Shown here piece by piece: positions 17,550 to 25,381 of a stretch of 64,000 bases of DNA. Each line of letters starts with the position of its first letter. The stretch's first letter is position 1. Under the pieces are notes generated by a model. That model was not told the origin of the DNA. It ran no database searches and worked only from the letters and a program-made list of their open reading frames with translations. A program made the position numbers and the translations under genes. This DNA is from Pseudogemmobacter lacusdianii (GTDB lineage Bacteria > Pseudomonadota > Alphaproteobacteria > Rhodobacterales > Rhodobacteraceae): assembly GCF_030848395.1 (NCBI RefSeq), contig NZ_JAVDBT010000012.1, forward strand, positions 79,410 through 143,409, given 5' to 3'.

Positions 17550-19028
17550 TTATGCGTAAAGGCCCGCCCAGCGGTTGATCAACTGCCCCTGCAAGCGGCG
17601 CGAGCGCTTGGTCCAAGACGACACCCCCTCGGGCCCTTCGCGCTGCGCCACCGGCACCGCATCGCGCCGCGCCGGATCGCCGGTGAAGATCGCAAAGATC
17701 AACTCGCGCCCCCCCGGCGGCACGATATGACCGGCCAGACCCGAGACAAAGTTCAACGTCCCCGATTTGGCGAGCACCTTCACCGGATGATTGTCGATCA
17801 CCTTACCGCTGTCATCGCGCATCCCCATATCGCGCAAGATGGGCTTTAGCTCCATCCCAGCACGGTGGGCGGCGAGCAAAGCCTTCGCCATCTCTGCCGC
17901 CGTCACGCGCGAACCGGCGCCAAGGCCGGAATGATCGGTAAACTTGGCATTGATCCCCAGCCGCGAGCCCGCCCAATCCGACATCGCCTTGCCCGAGCCC
18001 GCCAGCCCGGAGGCGCGGCTCGCGGTCAGACCACAGCATTCGGCAGTGATATTGGTGGAAAACCGCAGCATATCGCGCAGAACCTTGGTCAAAGGCTCAC
18101 TGGTGCTGCGGCCCAGCTCTTGCCCCGAAGGCAATGCCTCGACCACCTGCCCCGCTGGCAAGGTGATGCCTTGCGCGCGCGCCATCACCCGAAACACCTC
18201 GCCCAGATAAAGCGCAGGGCGGCGCACCGGCAACCAGCGGCTGCCGCCCTTGCCCAACGCAGCCGAGGCCACGGTCCATTCCTCGGTCTGTGCGGTTTGC
18301 TTATAGGTGAAGACCGGCGTGTCTCGCTTGGCGACCTTGCCGGTGATGCCCGCGACGGCTGGCACGAAACGCTCGCCCCGCGCATCCATGCTGACCGCCC
18401 AATCCGCTCCGGCTTTCTTCCACTCAAAATGCACGCGGTTGAAATTAAGGTTTAGCCCCGAAAGAGCCGGATCGTAGCCCACATGCACCGGCTGATCATC
18501 GGTGATCGTATCCAGCCGCGGCAAGGCACGGTCCCAAAGGAGGAGCCGCCCCGTCACGCCTTTCAACCCGGCCTGCGCCAATTGCGCCACCAAAGCGCCA
18601 AGCTGGTCGGTTTGCAGCGTCGGATCGCCGCCGCCCACCAGCACAAGATCGCCCTGCACAATGCCGCCCTGCACCGGCCCAGTGGCCAAGACGCGGGTGA
18701 CAAAGCGATAATCCGGGCCAAGCTTTTCCAAAGCGTAAAGTGCTGTGATCGCTTTGGCGACCGAGGCTGGTGGCAGCTGCACCTGCGGCTCATGCGCTTC
18801 CAGCACCGCACCCGTGGTGGCATCCACCACCACACAGCCAACCGAGCCGCCGAGCTTGGCCGCCGCGATCAGCGCGGCGATGCTTTGCGGTGCGGCGGCA
18901 GCAGGGGCAGCGCCCGGCACCCGGTCTCCACGCAAAACCGGACGAGGCGAGCGCGCAATACCTTCGGCCCAAGCGGGCGTGGAAAGGCCCGCCAAAAGCC
19001 CCGTCAGAAACAACCGCCGATCAATCAC
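17550..19028 (-). CDS. dacB: D-alanyl-D-alanine carboxypeptidase/endopeptidase, PBP4 (DacB) family
   Basis: A 492-residue serine DD-peptidase of the PBP4 (S13) class. The three active-site motifs are visible: SxxK at Ser89-Lys92 (PPASVAKA), SxN as STN (RFSTNIT), and KSG in LAKSGTLN near the C-terminus. It acts in the periplasm on peptidoglycan stem peptides. The start is GTG at 19028, seven bases after AAGGA; an in-frame TTG upstream lacks this. The N-terminus IDRRLFLTGLLAG looks like a twin-arginine (Tat) signal, with predicted cleavage after AWA at about residue 21. It is followed on the opposite side by nadD on the same strand. Confidence 0.93.
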   Translation of the reverse strand: MIDRRLFLTGLLAGLSTPAWAEGIARSPRPVLRGDRVPGAAPAAAAPQSIAALIAAAKLGGSVGCVVVDATTGAVLEAHEPQVQLPPASVAKAITALYALEKLGPDYRFVTRVLATGPVQGGIVQGDLVLVGGGDPTLQTDQLGALVAQLAQAGLKGVTGRLLLWDRALPRLDTITDDQPVHVGYDPALSGLNLNFNRVHFEWKKAGADWAVSMDARGERFVPAVAGITGKVAKRDTPVFTYKQTAQTEEWTVASAALGKGGSRWLPVRRPALYLGEVFRVMARAQGITLPAGQVVEALPSGQELGRSTSEPLTKVLRDMLRFSTNITAECCGLTASRASGLAGSGKAMSDWAGSRLGINAKFTDHSGLGAGSRVTAAEMAKALLAAHRAGMELKPILRDMGMRDDSGKVIDNHPVKVLAKSGTLNFVSGLAGHIVPPGGRELIFAIFTGDPARRDAVPVAQREGPEGVSSWTKRSRRLQGQLINRWAGLYA

Positions 19029-19122
19029 GCCAGAATCCTTCTCGGTATCGCCGTTCCTTATCAAACCGAAAGGCAGGGAGGCCAGTCAAGCGCGCGGATG
19101 GCTCACCTAAAGCTGATCAGGC

Positions 19123-19722
19123 TTAAGGCTTCCACTGCCCCTTGGCCCGGATCTCCGAGGATGAGGCCGCGCTCATCGGCACGTTCACAAAGACCCAAGC
19201 CGGACCATTGCGATGTGCCAAGTTCTCGCCGCGCGCCACCCGGTTGCCCCGGTACACCTGCGCCGCGACCGAAAGCCGGGCTTTCAGGCCCGAGCCGGGG
19301 CGCGCCAGCACGCCAACCGGCACCCGCTCCATAATCTCGCGCCAGCGGTCCCATTTGTGAAATTGCGCCAGATTATCCGCCCCCATCAGCCAGACGAAGC
19401 TGACCCCGGGGTAAAGCTCTTGCAGCCGGGCAATCGTATCTGCGGTGAAGCGCGTACCTAGTCGCGCCTCAATATCGGAGACCACGACGCGCGGATCATC
19501 CTTCAGCATCCGCCGCGCTTGCGCGATCCGGGCGGGCATCGGCGCGGGCTGGCGCGCCTTCAAGGGATTGCCGGGCGAGACCAGCCACCAGACCCGGTCC
19601 AGCCCGATCCGCTTCAGCGCCTCATGGGTGATATGGACATGCCCCTCATGCGCGGGATCGAACGACCCGCCAAGAAGCCCGATCACCATACCGGGCTTGG
19701 CATTGGGAAACCCTGTCCGCAC
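19123..19722 (-). CDS. nadD: Nicotinate-nucleotide adenylyltransferase
   Basis: A protein of about 199 residues with the nucleotidyltransferase motif [16 protein letters not shown] and the C-terminal [13 protein letters not shown] ISxT motif near the end. NadD adenylates nicotinate mononucleotide to deamido-NAD+. The start is uncertain: the GTG at 19722 follows GACGGAG, while a TTG at 19746 and an ATG at 19689 are also in frame. The ATG would cut close to the nucleotide-binding motif, so I prefer the GTG. It is on the same strand and upstream of dacB. Confidence 0.92.
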   Translation of the reverse strand: MRTGFPNAKPGMVIGLLGGSFDPAHEGHVHITHEALKRIGLDRVWWLVSPGNPLKARQPAPMPARIAQARRMLKDDPRVVVSDIEARLGTRFTADTIARLQELYPGVSFVWLMGADNLAQFHKWDRWREIMERVPVGVLARPGSGLKARLSVAAQVYRGNRVARGENLAHRNGPAWVFVNVPMSAASSSEIRAKGQWKP

Positions 19723-19873
19723 CGCTCCGTCCCGCCCTTTGCCCAAATCGCCGCCACCCTGCGCACCGTGACGTAAAGGTCAACCCCAAAGGGCGATTTA
19801 TGCCTTCCCCGTTGCCCTTAGCCCTGCTGATCGCTACATGGACGGCCAAGCACGGATGATGATGGAGAGCACC

Positions 19874-21529
19874 ATGGCCAGCTATCAATATGTCTACCAT
19901 ATGGAAGGCGTGTCCAAGACCTATCCCGGCGGGAAAAAGGTGTTCGAGAACATCCACCTGAACTTCCTCCCGGGCGTGAAAATCGGCGTCGTTGGGGTCA
20001 ACGGCGCGGGTAAATCCACCTTGCTGCGCGTGATGGCGGGCTGGGACAAGGATTTCCAAGGTGAGGCTTGGGCCGCCAAAGGCGCAAAGGTTGGCTACCT
20101 GCCGCAGGAGCCGCAACTGGATGAGACCCTCAACGTTCGTGAGAACGTGATGCTGGGCGTGGCGGAAAAGCAAGCCAAGCTTGATCGCTACAATGAGCTA
20201 GCGATGAACTACTCGGACGAGACCGCCGAGGAGATGGCCCAGCTGCAAGACGAGATTGACGCCCATAACCTGTGGGAATTGGACAATCAGGTCGATATCG
20301 CGATGGAAGCTTTGCGCTGCCCGCCCGATGACGCCGATGTCTCAACCCTCTCGGGCGGTGAGCGCCGCCGCGTGGCTTTGTGCAAGCTGCTCTTGGAAGA
20401 GCCCGATATGCTCCTCCTTGACGAACCGACCAACCACTTGGACGCCGAGACGATCGCATGGCTGCAAAAGCACCTGATCGCCTATAAAGGCACCATCCTG
20501 ACGGTCACCCACGACCGTTACTTCCTGGATGACATCACCACTTGGATCCTTGAGCTGGAGCGCGGCCGCGGCCTGCCCCATGAGGGCAACTATTCCTCCT
20601 GGCTTGATGCCAAGGCCAAGCGTCTGGCGCAGGAAGCCCGCGAAGACAAAGCCAAGCAGAAAGTGCTTGAGAAGGAACTTGAGTGGATCCGCGCCGGTGC
20701 GAAAGCCCGTCAGGCCAAGTCCAAAGCCCGTATCGCCGCTTATAACAAAATGGCGGACGAGTCGGTCAAAGAGCTGGTCGGCAAGGCCCAGATCATCATT
20801 CCTCACGGGCCGCGTCTCGGCTCGAAGGTCATCGAATTTGAGAATGTTTCCAAGGCGATGGGCGACAAGCAGCTGATTGAGAACCTCAGCTTCATGCTGC
20901 CGCCGGGCGGCATCATTGGGGTGATCGGTCCGAACGGTGCCGGCAAATCGACGCTGATGAAGATGATCATCGGCACCGAGAAGCCCGACACCGGCACGAT
21001 CACCTTGGGTGACACGGTGCAGCTCTCTTACGTCGACCAGTCGCGCGATGCTTTGGACGCGAATAAGACCGTTTGGGAAGAGATCTCGGACGGGCTCGAC
21101 ATCGTGGTTCTGGGCGATGCCGAAGTGGCAAGCCGCAGCTATGTGGGTGCGTTCAACTTCAAGGGCTCGGACCAGCAGAAGAAGGTCGGCGTCCTTTCGG
21201 GTGGTGAGCGCAACCGCGTGCATATGGCCAAGCTCTTGCGCTCGGGCGGCAACGTGCTTCTGCTCGACGAGCCGACCAACGACTTGGACGTAGAAACGCT
21301 GCAAGCCCTTGAAGCTGCTATCGAAGATTTCGCTGGTTGCGCCGTTATCATCTCGCACGACCGCTTCTTCCTTGACCGTCTCTGCACCCATATCCTTGCC
21401 TTCGAAGGCGACGCACATGTCGAATTCTTTGAAGGCAACTTCGAGGATTATGAGGCCGACAAGATCCGCCGTCTGGGGCCGGATGCAGTGAACCCCTCGC
21501 GCGTGAAGCACAAGAAATTCACCCGTTAA
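19874..21529 (+). CDS. ettA: Energy-dependent translational throttle protein EttA (ABC-F)
   Basis: A 551-residue ABC-F ATPase with two ATP-binding domains and no membrane part. Walker A motifs are GVNGAGKST and GPNGAGKST. Signatures are LSGGERRRVALC and LSGGERNRVHMA, each followed by a DEPTNHLD or DEPTNDLD Walker B. The MASYQYVYHMEGVSKTYP start is typical of EttA, so ATG 19874 is preferred over an upstream in-frame ATG at 19838. EttA binds the ribosomal E site and gates entry into elongation according to energy state. Confidence 0.96.
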   Translation: MASYQYVYHMEGVSKTYPGGKKVFENIHLNFLPGVKIGVVGVNGAGKSTLLRVMAGWDKDFQGEAWAAKGAKVGYLPQEPQLDETLNVRENVMLGVAEKQAKLDRYNELAMNYSDETAEEMAQLQDEIDAHNLWELDNQVDIAMEALRCPPDDADVSTLSGGERRRVALCKLLLEEPDMLLLDEPTNHLDAETIAWLQKHLIAYKGTILTVTHDRYFLDDITTWILELERGRGLPHEGNYSSWLDAKAKRLAQEAREDKAKQKVLEKELEWIRAGAKARQAKSKARIAAYNKMADESVKELVGKAQIIIPHGPRLGSKVIEFENVSKAMGDKQLIENLSFMLPPGGIIGVIGPNGAGKSTLMKMIIGTEKPDTGTITLGDTVQLSYVDQSRDALDANKTVWEEISDGLDIVVLGDAEVASRSYVGAFNFKGSDQQKKVGVLSGGERNRVHMAKLLRSGGNVLLLDEPTNDLDVETLQALEAAIEDFAGCAVIISHDRFFLDRLCTHILAFEGDAHVEFFEGNFEDYEADKIRRLGPDAVNPSRVKHKKFTR

Positions 21530-21550
21530 TTATGCGGTGATTGAAACGAC

Positions 21551-21579
21551 AAAAGGCGGGGGCAATGCTCCCGCCTTTT
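21551..21579 (+). terminator. Rho-independent terminator after ettA
   Basis: AAAAGGCGGG and CCCGCCTTTT form a 10-bp stem, with inner GC-aat-GC pairing, 21 bases past the ettA stop. Confidence 0.88.
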
Positions 21580-22056
21580 GCATTCGCCCTCTCCCCTATC
21601 ACCGAGGCGCTGTCCGATCCCGAAAGCGCCGCGCAGGGAGGATCGGTCAATTGATCGACAGCTTTCTAAACCGGCCAGTTTAATATTAACGAAATATGAA
21701 TGTTAAAACCAAATCCTCCAATCATTCTTTCGCATTATTGCGCAAATCGCACCAAAATTGCTCCACAAAAGATGCTGAAGCTTATTGCCGCACAACTTTA
21801 AAGCACCCAGGCCGAACTCCCCACCCCGCAATAGAACATAGACATCAATGTCCACACTGACCCATTCACTTCGATTGGAGTTATTCATAGGCAGATGAAT
21901 TAACTTTTACCGAATACCATTGGCCCCACGGATCTGAGCTATACAGCCTAAGCCAGCGATTAACTATTTCGCGACAAAATTGCGTCACACTGGGAACCTA
22001 ACGCATCGCCGCGCGTTGGGGGCACGAAGGCATATGAATTAACCAGTGGAGGCATA
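21580..22056. other. AT-richer intergenic region without recognised gene
   Basis: About 480 bases that are clearly AT-richer than the surrounding genes, with runs such as TTTAATATTAACGAAATATG near 21680. No open frame here looks protein-like. It leads into a 25-codon membrane-protein gene and may hold its promoter or a small RNA, but I see no feature I can name. Confidence 0.5.
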
Positions 22057-22134
22057 ATGAAAGGCATTTTGGCTTGGGTCATTGGCATCCCGATCCCGAT
22101 CATCATCATCCTCTATTTACTGGACGTGTTCTAA
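22057..22134 (+). CDS. Tiny 25-residue single-span membrane protein
   Basis: A 25-codon open frame with a well-placed ribosome site (GGAGG six bases, GCATAA, before the ATG). The peptide is almost wholly hydrophobic: Met-Lys-Gly, then ILAWVIGIPIPIIIILYLL, then Asp-Val-Phe. That is one membrane span with a basic residue inside. The Pro-Ile-Pro core followed by four isoleucines is distinctive, and similar tiny proteins occur in other Rhodobacterales from memory. Function unknown. Its last five codons and stop are duplicated just downstream. Confidence 0.6.
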   Translation: MKGILAWVIGIPIPIIIILYLLDVF

Positions 22135-22174
22135 GCCAGCGCGACTTACTGGACGTGTTCTAAGCCAGCGCGAC
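22117..22174 (+). repeat. 29-bp perfect tandem duplication
   Basis: Two adjacent, identical 29-bp copies (22117-22145 and 22146-22174), beginning TTACTGGACGTG and ending CCAGCGCGAC. The first copy contains the last five codons and stop of the tiny membrane-protein gene; the second repeats them out of translation. There is no spacer between copies, so it is not a CRISPR. Confidence 0.97.
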
Positions 22175-22399
22175 CGCTACAAGCTAAGCGCCCCTAGGCA
22201 GCCACACCAACCAAAGGGCGAAGCGGTAGCGCCAAACACCCGCCTAGGCTGCGCCGGACGGCCTCAAAGCCCCAAGGCCAGCCCACCCCGCACCTCGGCC
22301 CCCAGCACCACCAAAGACACGCCCCACGCGCCTTCAGCCTAACGCCCCATTTTCGCCCAATTGAATGTATTTTCTGATTGGAGAAGGATGGAGATATAA

Positions 22400-22585
22400 A
22401 TGGCGATCATTCTTTCCATCACGGCGGGCCTTATTGGTCTTATCGCCTTTTCTATTGCAATGCTGCTTGGAAGCACATTGCTGACCGGCCTATTGATATG
22501 GAGCGGCACCGGCATCATGACGCTCGCCATCGGTATTGGCTGGGCATTTTTGCCATTTCCATTAACCGTTCGCACGTCATCTTGA
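22400..22585 (+). CDS. Small hydrophobic protein, unknown function
   Basis: A 61-residue protein with two predicted membrane segments (about residues 3-28 and 32-54) and a short polar C-terminus. GGAG lies six bases before the ATG, which supports translation. The local DNA is AT-richer than average and I recognise no family. It lies between the tiny membrane-protein gene and the cold-shock gene on the same strand, so a shared stress role is possible but not shown. Confidence 0.5.
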   Translation: MAIILSITAGLIGLIAFSIAMLLGSTLLTGLLIWSGTGIMTLAIGIGWAFLPFPLTVRTSS

Positions 22586-22724
22586 TTTTGCATTCCGAAT
22601 ACTAGAGAATGGCAATTGCGACGTTACTCTTCGACTGCTCCGTATTGCGGCACAGTTTCGACCAAAGTTAGCTGCGCCAGGCCGCCGCACTCCGCGGGCG
22701 GTATTACGATCAGGAGACATCACG

Positions 22725-22931
22725 ATGGCCAAGGGCACCGTGAAATGGTTTAATGAAACCAAAGGTTTCGGCTTCATCGCCCCCGAGGGTGGTAAGAAAG
22801 ACGTGTTCGTTCACATCACGGCGCTGCAACGCGCTGGCCTGACCGGTTTGAAGGACGGCCAAGCCGTCACTTTCGACATCGAAGCAGGTCGTGATGGCCG
22901 CGAATCAGCGACCAATCTGGCCCTGGCCTAA
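22725..22931 (+). CDS. Cold-shock protein (CspA family)
   Basis: A 68-residue single cold-shock domain. RNP1 is GFGFIAPE and RNP2 is [10 protein letters not shown], preceded by the conserved [11 protein letters not shown] start. It matches the Rhodobacterales CspA group with the C-terminal [13 protein letters not shown] ending. It acts as an RNA chaperone. AGGAG precedes the ATG at eight bases. The 140 bases upstream contain no gene and could be a regulated 5' leader, as in other csp genes. A strong terminator follows. Confidence 0.96.
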   Translation: MAKGTVKWFNETKGFGFIAPEGGKKDVFVHITALQRAGLTGLKDGQAVTFDIEAGRDGRESATNLALA

Positions 22932-22955
22932 GCCAAACTTTGGTGGATAAACGGC

Positions 22956-22990
22956 AAAGGGCAGGTCTGTGCGACCTGCCCTTTTCTTTT
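22956..22990 (+). terminator. Rho-independent terminator after cold-shock gene
   Basis: AAAGGGCAGGTC and GACCTGCCCTTT form a perfect 12-bp stem with a 5-nt loop, followed by TCTTTT. Confidence 0.93.
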
Positions 22991-23055
22991 GCCCTGTCCC
23001 GAAAGCACTTGTTAGCCTGCCGCAGGCGCGTGTTAATCCCAGCGATCGCACAGAG

Positions 23056-23487
23056 TCAGGCGGCGCGCCAGACCAGCCGATCGCGCAAAGCGTGTTCAAA
23101 GCCCATGCGCAGCGACAGGACCGAAACCGGGCCGCGCAGGCAAACCGGTTCATCGCGCTCTTGCGGGAAAACTTGGGTGCTGTGCGCTTCGGAGATCAGA
23201 ATGACCGGCACCCGGCTTTGCACTGCGGTCAAAGTTGCGGCGACGCGCGCGCCGACCTCCACCCCGCCTAAGCTGTCGCAATCAACCACAAAAAGCCCGT
23301 ATCCAGCAGGGTCGTCGATGATAGCGGACAAGGCGGCATAAACCTCAATCTCATGCTCAACCACGCCACCCATGCCGGCAAGCCGCTCTTGCAAAGGGCT
23401 TTGCGCATCATTGCTGAGCACCATAACGCGAACGCCCCAGCCCACGGGAAGAGCGCCATCCAGCCCAAAATCACGCGTTAACTGCAT
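23056..23487 (-). CDS. Receiver-like (CheY-fold) domain protein, probably degenerate
   Basis: A 143-residue protein of one domain whose layout fits a response-regulator receiver. An early acidic residue lies in VLSNDAQ, a candidate phospho-acceptor Asp in LFVVDCDSLGG, and a Ser at the switch position in VILISEA. The conserved Lys expected before Pro-Val is replaced: the loop reads CLRGPVS. No output domain follows. It may be a non-canonical or inactive receiver. Start at ATG 23487, six bases after AGGAG. No kinase is adjacent. The receiver call is from pattern reading only. Confidence 0.55.
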   Translation of the reverse strand: MQLTRDFGLDGALPVGWGVRVMVLSNDAQSPLQERLAGMGGVVEHEIEVYAALSAIIDDPAGYGLFVVDCDSLGGVEVGARVAATLTAVQSRVPVILISEAHSTQVFPQERDEPVCLRGPVSVLSLRMGFEHALRDRLVWRAA

Positions 23488-23703
23488 CACAATCTCCTAA
23501 AGGCGGCGTTCGAACTTGGCCTAAGATGACAGAGAGATGCGGTGGAACTATGGGCAATCCCCGGAGTTTTTAAGGCAGCACGCCACAATTCTGTCTTGGT
23601 TTGCGGCCTGGCGCTTTTCCTTGCCTGCTCAGGAAATCGCGCGCAGAGTGCTTAACGTGAGCACCAAGCCCGCATCGGCTGCCAGCCCCAAGGAGGATTT
23701 GCG

Positions 23704-24447
23704 ATGAAACACGCCAACCTGACCCATTGGGCCGAGCGGGTCGATCTGGCCGCAGCCTTCCGCTGGACGGTGCGGGAGAACATGCATGAGGCTGTTTCCA
23801 ATCACTTTTCTCTGGCAGTAAACCCCGAGGGCAGCAAGTTTTTGATCAACCCGAACGGGCGGCATTTCGCGCGGATCACGGCTTCAAGCTTGCTGGAGCT
23901 GGATGCCAATGACCCCTCGACGATGGACCGGCCCGATGCGCCCGATCCCACGGCTTGGGGGCTGCATGGCAGCATCCATCGCGCCCTGCCCCATGCGCGC
24001 TGTTTGATGCATGTGCATTCGGTTCATGCGACAGTTTTGGCGAGTTTGGCGGACAGTTCCCTGCCGCCGATCGACCAAAATTCCGCAATGTTTTTCAACC
24101 GTTACGTTGTGGATGACCATTACGGCGGCATGGCCTTTGCCGATGAGGGGGCGCGCTGCGCCGAGATGCTGGCGGACCCGAAGCTGCATACGCTGATCAT
24201 GGGCAACCACGGCGTGCTGATCATCGGTCGCACAGTGGCTGAAACCTTTAACCGCCTCTATTATTTCGAAAAAGCGGCAGCGACCTATATTTTGGCGCTG
24301 CAAACGGGCAAGCCGTTGCGGGTCTTGTCGGATGAGGTTGCCGAGAAAACCGCGCAGGAATGGGAGTCCTATCCCGGCGTCGGCGATCATTTCTTGCGTG
24401 AAATCAGGGCCTTGCTGGATGAGCAGAGCCCTGACTATGCCTCGTAA
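23704..24447 (+). CDS. Class II aldolase/adducin family protein
   Basis: A 247-residue class II aldolase-fold protein. The zinc-site histidines are visible in LMHVHSVHA and in the later GNHGVLIIGRT; the early NHFSLAVNP region fits the phosphate-binding loop. Relatives include fuculose-phosphate and ribulose-phosphate aldolases and epimerases, and some decarboxylases, so the substrate cannot be named. GGAGG lies eight bases before the ATG. It converges on the ABC/phosphodiesterase operon with only three bases between stops. Confidence 0.85.
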   Translation: MKHANLTHWAERVDLAAAFRWTVRENMHEAVSNHFSLAVNPEGSKFLINPNGRHFARITASSLLELDANDPSTMDRPDAPDPTAWGLHGSIHRALPHARCLMHVHSVHATVLASLADSSLPPIDQNSAMFFNRYVVDDHYGGMAFADEGARCAEMLADPKLHTLIMGNHGVLIIGRTVAETFNRLYYFEKAAATYILALQTGKPLRVLSDEVAEKTAQEWESYPGVGDHFLREIRALLDEQSPDYAS

Positions 24448-24450
24448 GCT

Positions 24451-25281
24451 TCAGGAGAAGAAGCTCTTCGCCTTCATCGTGGCGGGCACCGGAACGCCCA
24501 TCCGGGTCAAGATCGAAGGCGCCAGAGCCAACTGATCCAACACAACATCTTGTGGCGGCAACTTCGCATCACCGAAGTAATAGAAGGCGAAGTCGCGCTG
24601 ATCCTCGGTCGTGCCGCCGTGGTGGCCGCGGTCGTCTTGGCCGTGGTCGGCGGTGACGATCACCTCATAGCCATTGTCGCGCCAGCGTTGGATGAAGGGG
24701 GCCAAGGTGGCGTCCATCAGGAAACAGGCGTGGTCCATTTCTTGGCAATCGTGGAAGAAACGGTGACCCATCGAGTCCAAGGTGCAGCTGTGATAGATGC
24801 CGTAATCAATTGATTTCACTTCACAAAGCCGCGTGAGCGTGCCGAAGAGATCGAAGTCCGAGGGGGTCATCTGGTTGATCAGATTATAGCCCGCCATGGT
24901 GTGGAAACGACCATGGGTGATCGGGCCGCCCGGCTCATCATATTCGATATCCCGGACCACATCGAAGGGAGCACGGTTAAAAAACTCGGACCAATAGCTG
25001 TGGGTGACCGCGCCGGTGGTCTTGCCCGCCTTGGTCAACTCGGAGAAAATATCGGGGAATTCCAGGCGCTTAATGCCACCATTGGTCCAGATCCCATGCT
25101 CTTGCGGCGGCACACCGGTGTGGATCGACGCATAGCAACTGGCCGAGGTGGAGGGCAGGACCGAGCGCATGCGGCGCACCTGCGCATCGCCATGCTCGAC
25201 CCAGCCTTCAAGATTGCCGAAAAGGCGGCGCCAGTTGCGATAGGGCACGCCGTCAATGATGATGAGAAGCAGTTTTGTCAC
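24451..25281 (-). CDS. Alkaline-phosphatase-superfamily hydrolase (nucleotide pyrophosphatase/phosphodiesterase type)
   Basis: A 276-residue cytoplasmic-looking enzyme (no signal peptide) of the type I phosphodiesterase group. The first metal-binding Asp is in LIIIDGVPY, the candidate nucleophile in the PSTSASCYASIHTG stretch, later ligands in CTLDSMGHRF, and the pair in VTADHGQDD with a final His in GHHGGTT. It starts with GTG. It is the last gene of the peptide-type ABC operon, 100 bases after the ATPase gene, suggesting that it acts on the imported compound or a derivative. Substrate unknown. Confidence 0.8.
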   Translation of the reverse strand: MTKLLLIIIDGVPYRNWRRLFGNLEGWVEHGDAQVRRMRSVLPSTSASCYASIHTGVPPQEHGIWTNGGIKRLEFPDIFSELTKAGKTTGAVTHSYWSEFFNRAPFDVVRDIEYDEPGGPITHGRFHTMAGYNLINQMTPSDFDLFGTLTRLCEVKSIDYGIYHSCTLDSMGHRFFHDCQEMDHACFLMDATLAPFIQRWRDNGYEVIVTADHGQDDRGHHGGTTEDQRDFAFYYFGDAKLPPQDVVLDQLALAPSILTRMGVPVPATMKAKSFFS

Positions 25282-25381
25282 GTCTGGATTCCGTCTGGTT
25301 CACATATGGAAAAGGTATGGCTTTGGTATGGCTGTGCGCGAAGGGGCAGCGCGGTCGGCGCTGCCCCTGTTAGAAAGCCGG

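Noticed and set aside
21703..21888. 61-codon minus-strand open frame in the AT-richer gap
   Set aside because: No good ribosome site and mixed, unstructured composition; nothing suggests a real protein.
22117..22174. Short direct repeats as a CRISPR
   Set aside because: Only two copies, directly adjacent with no spacer, and no cas genes in the window.
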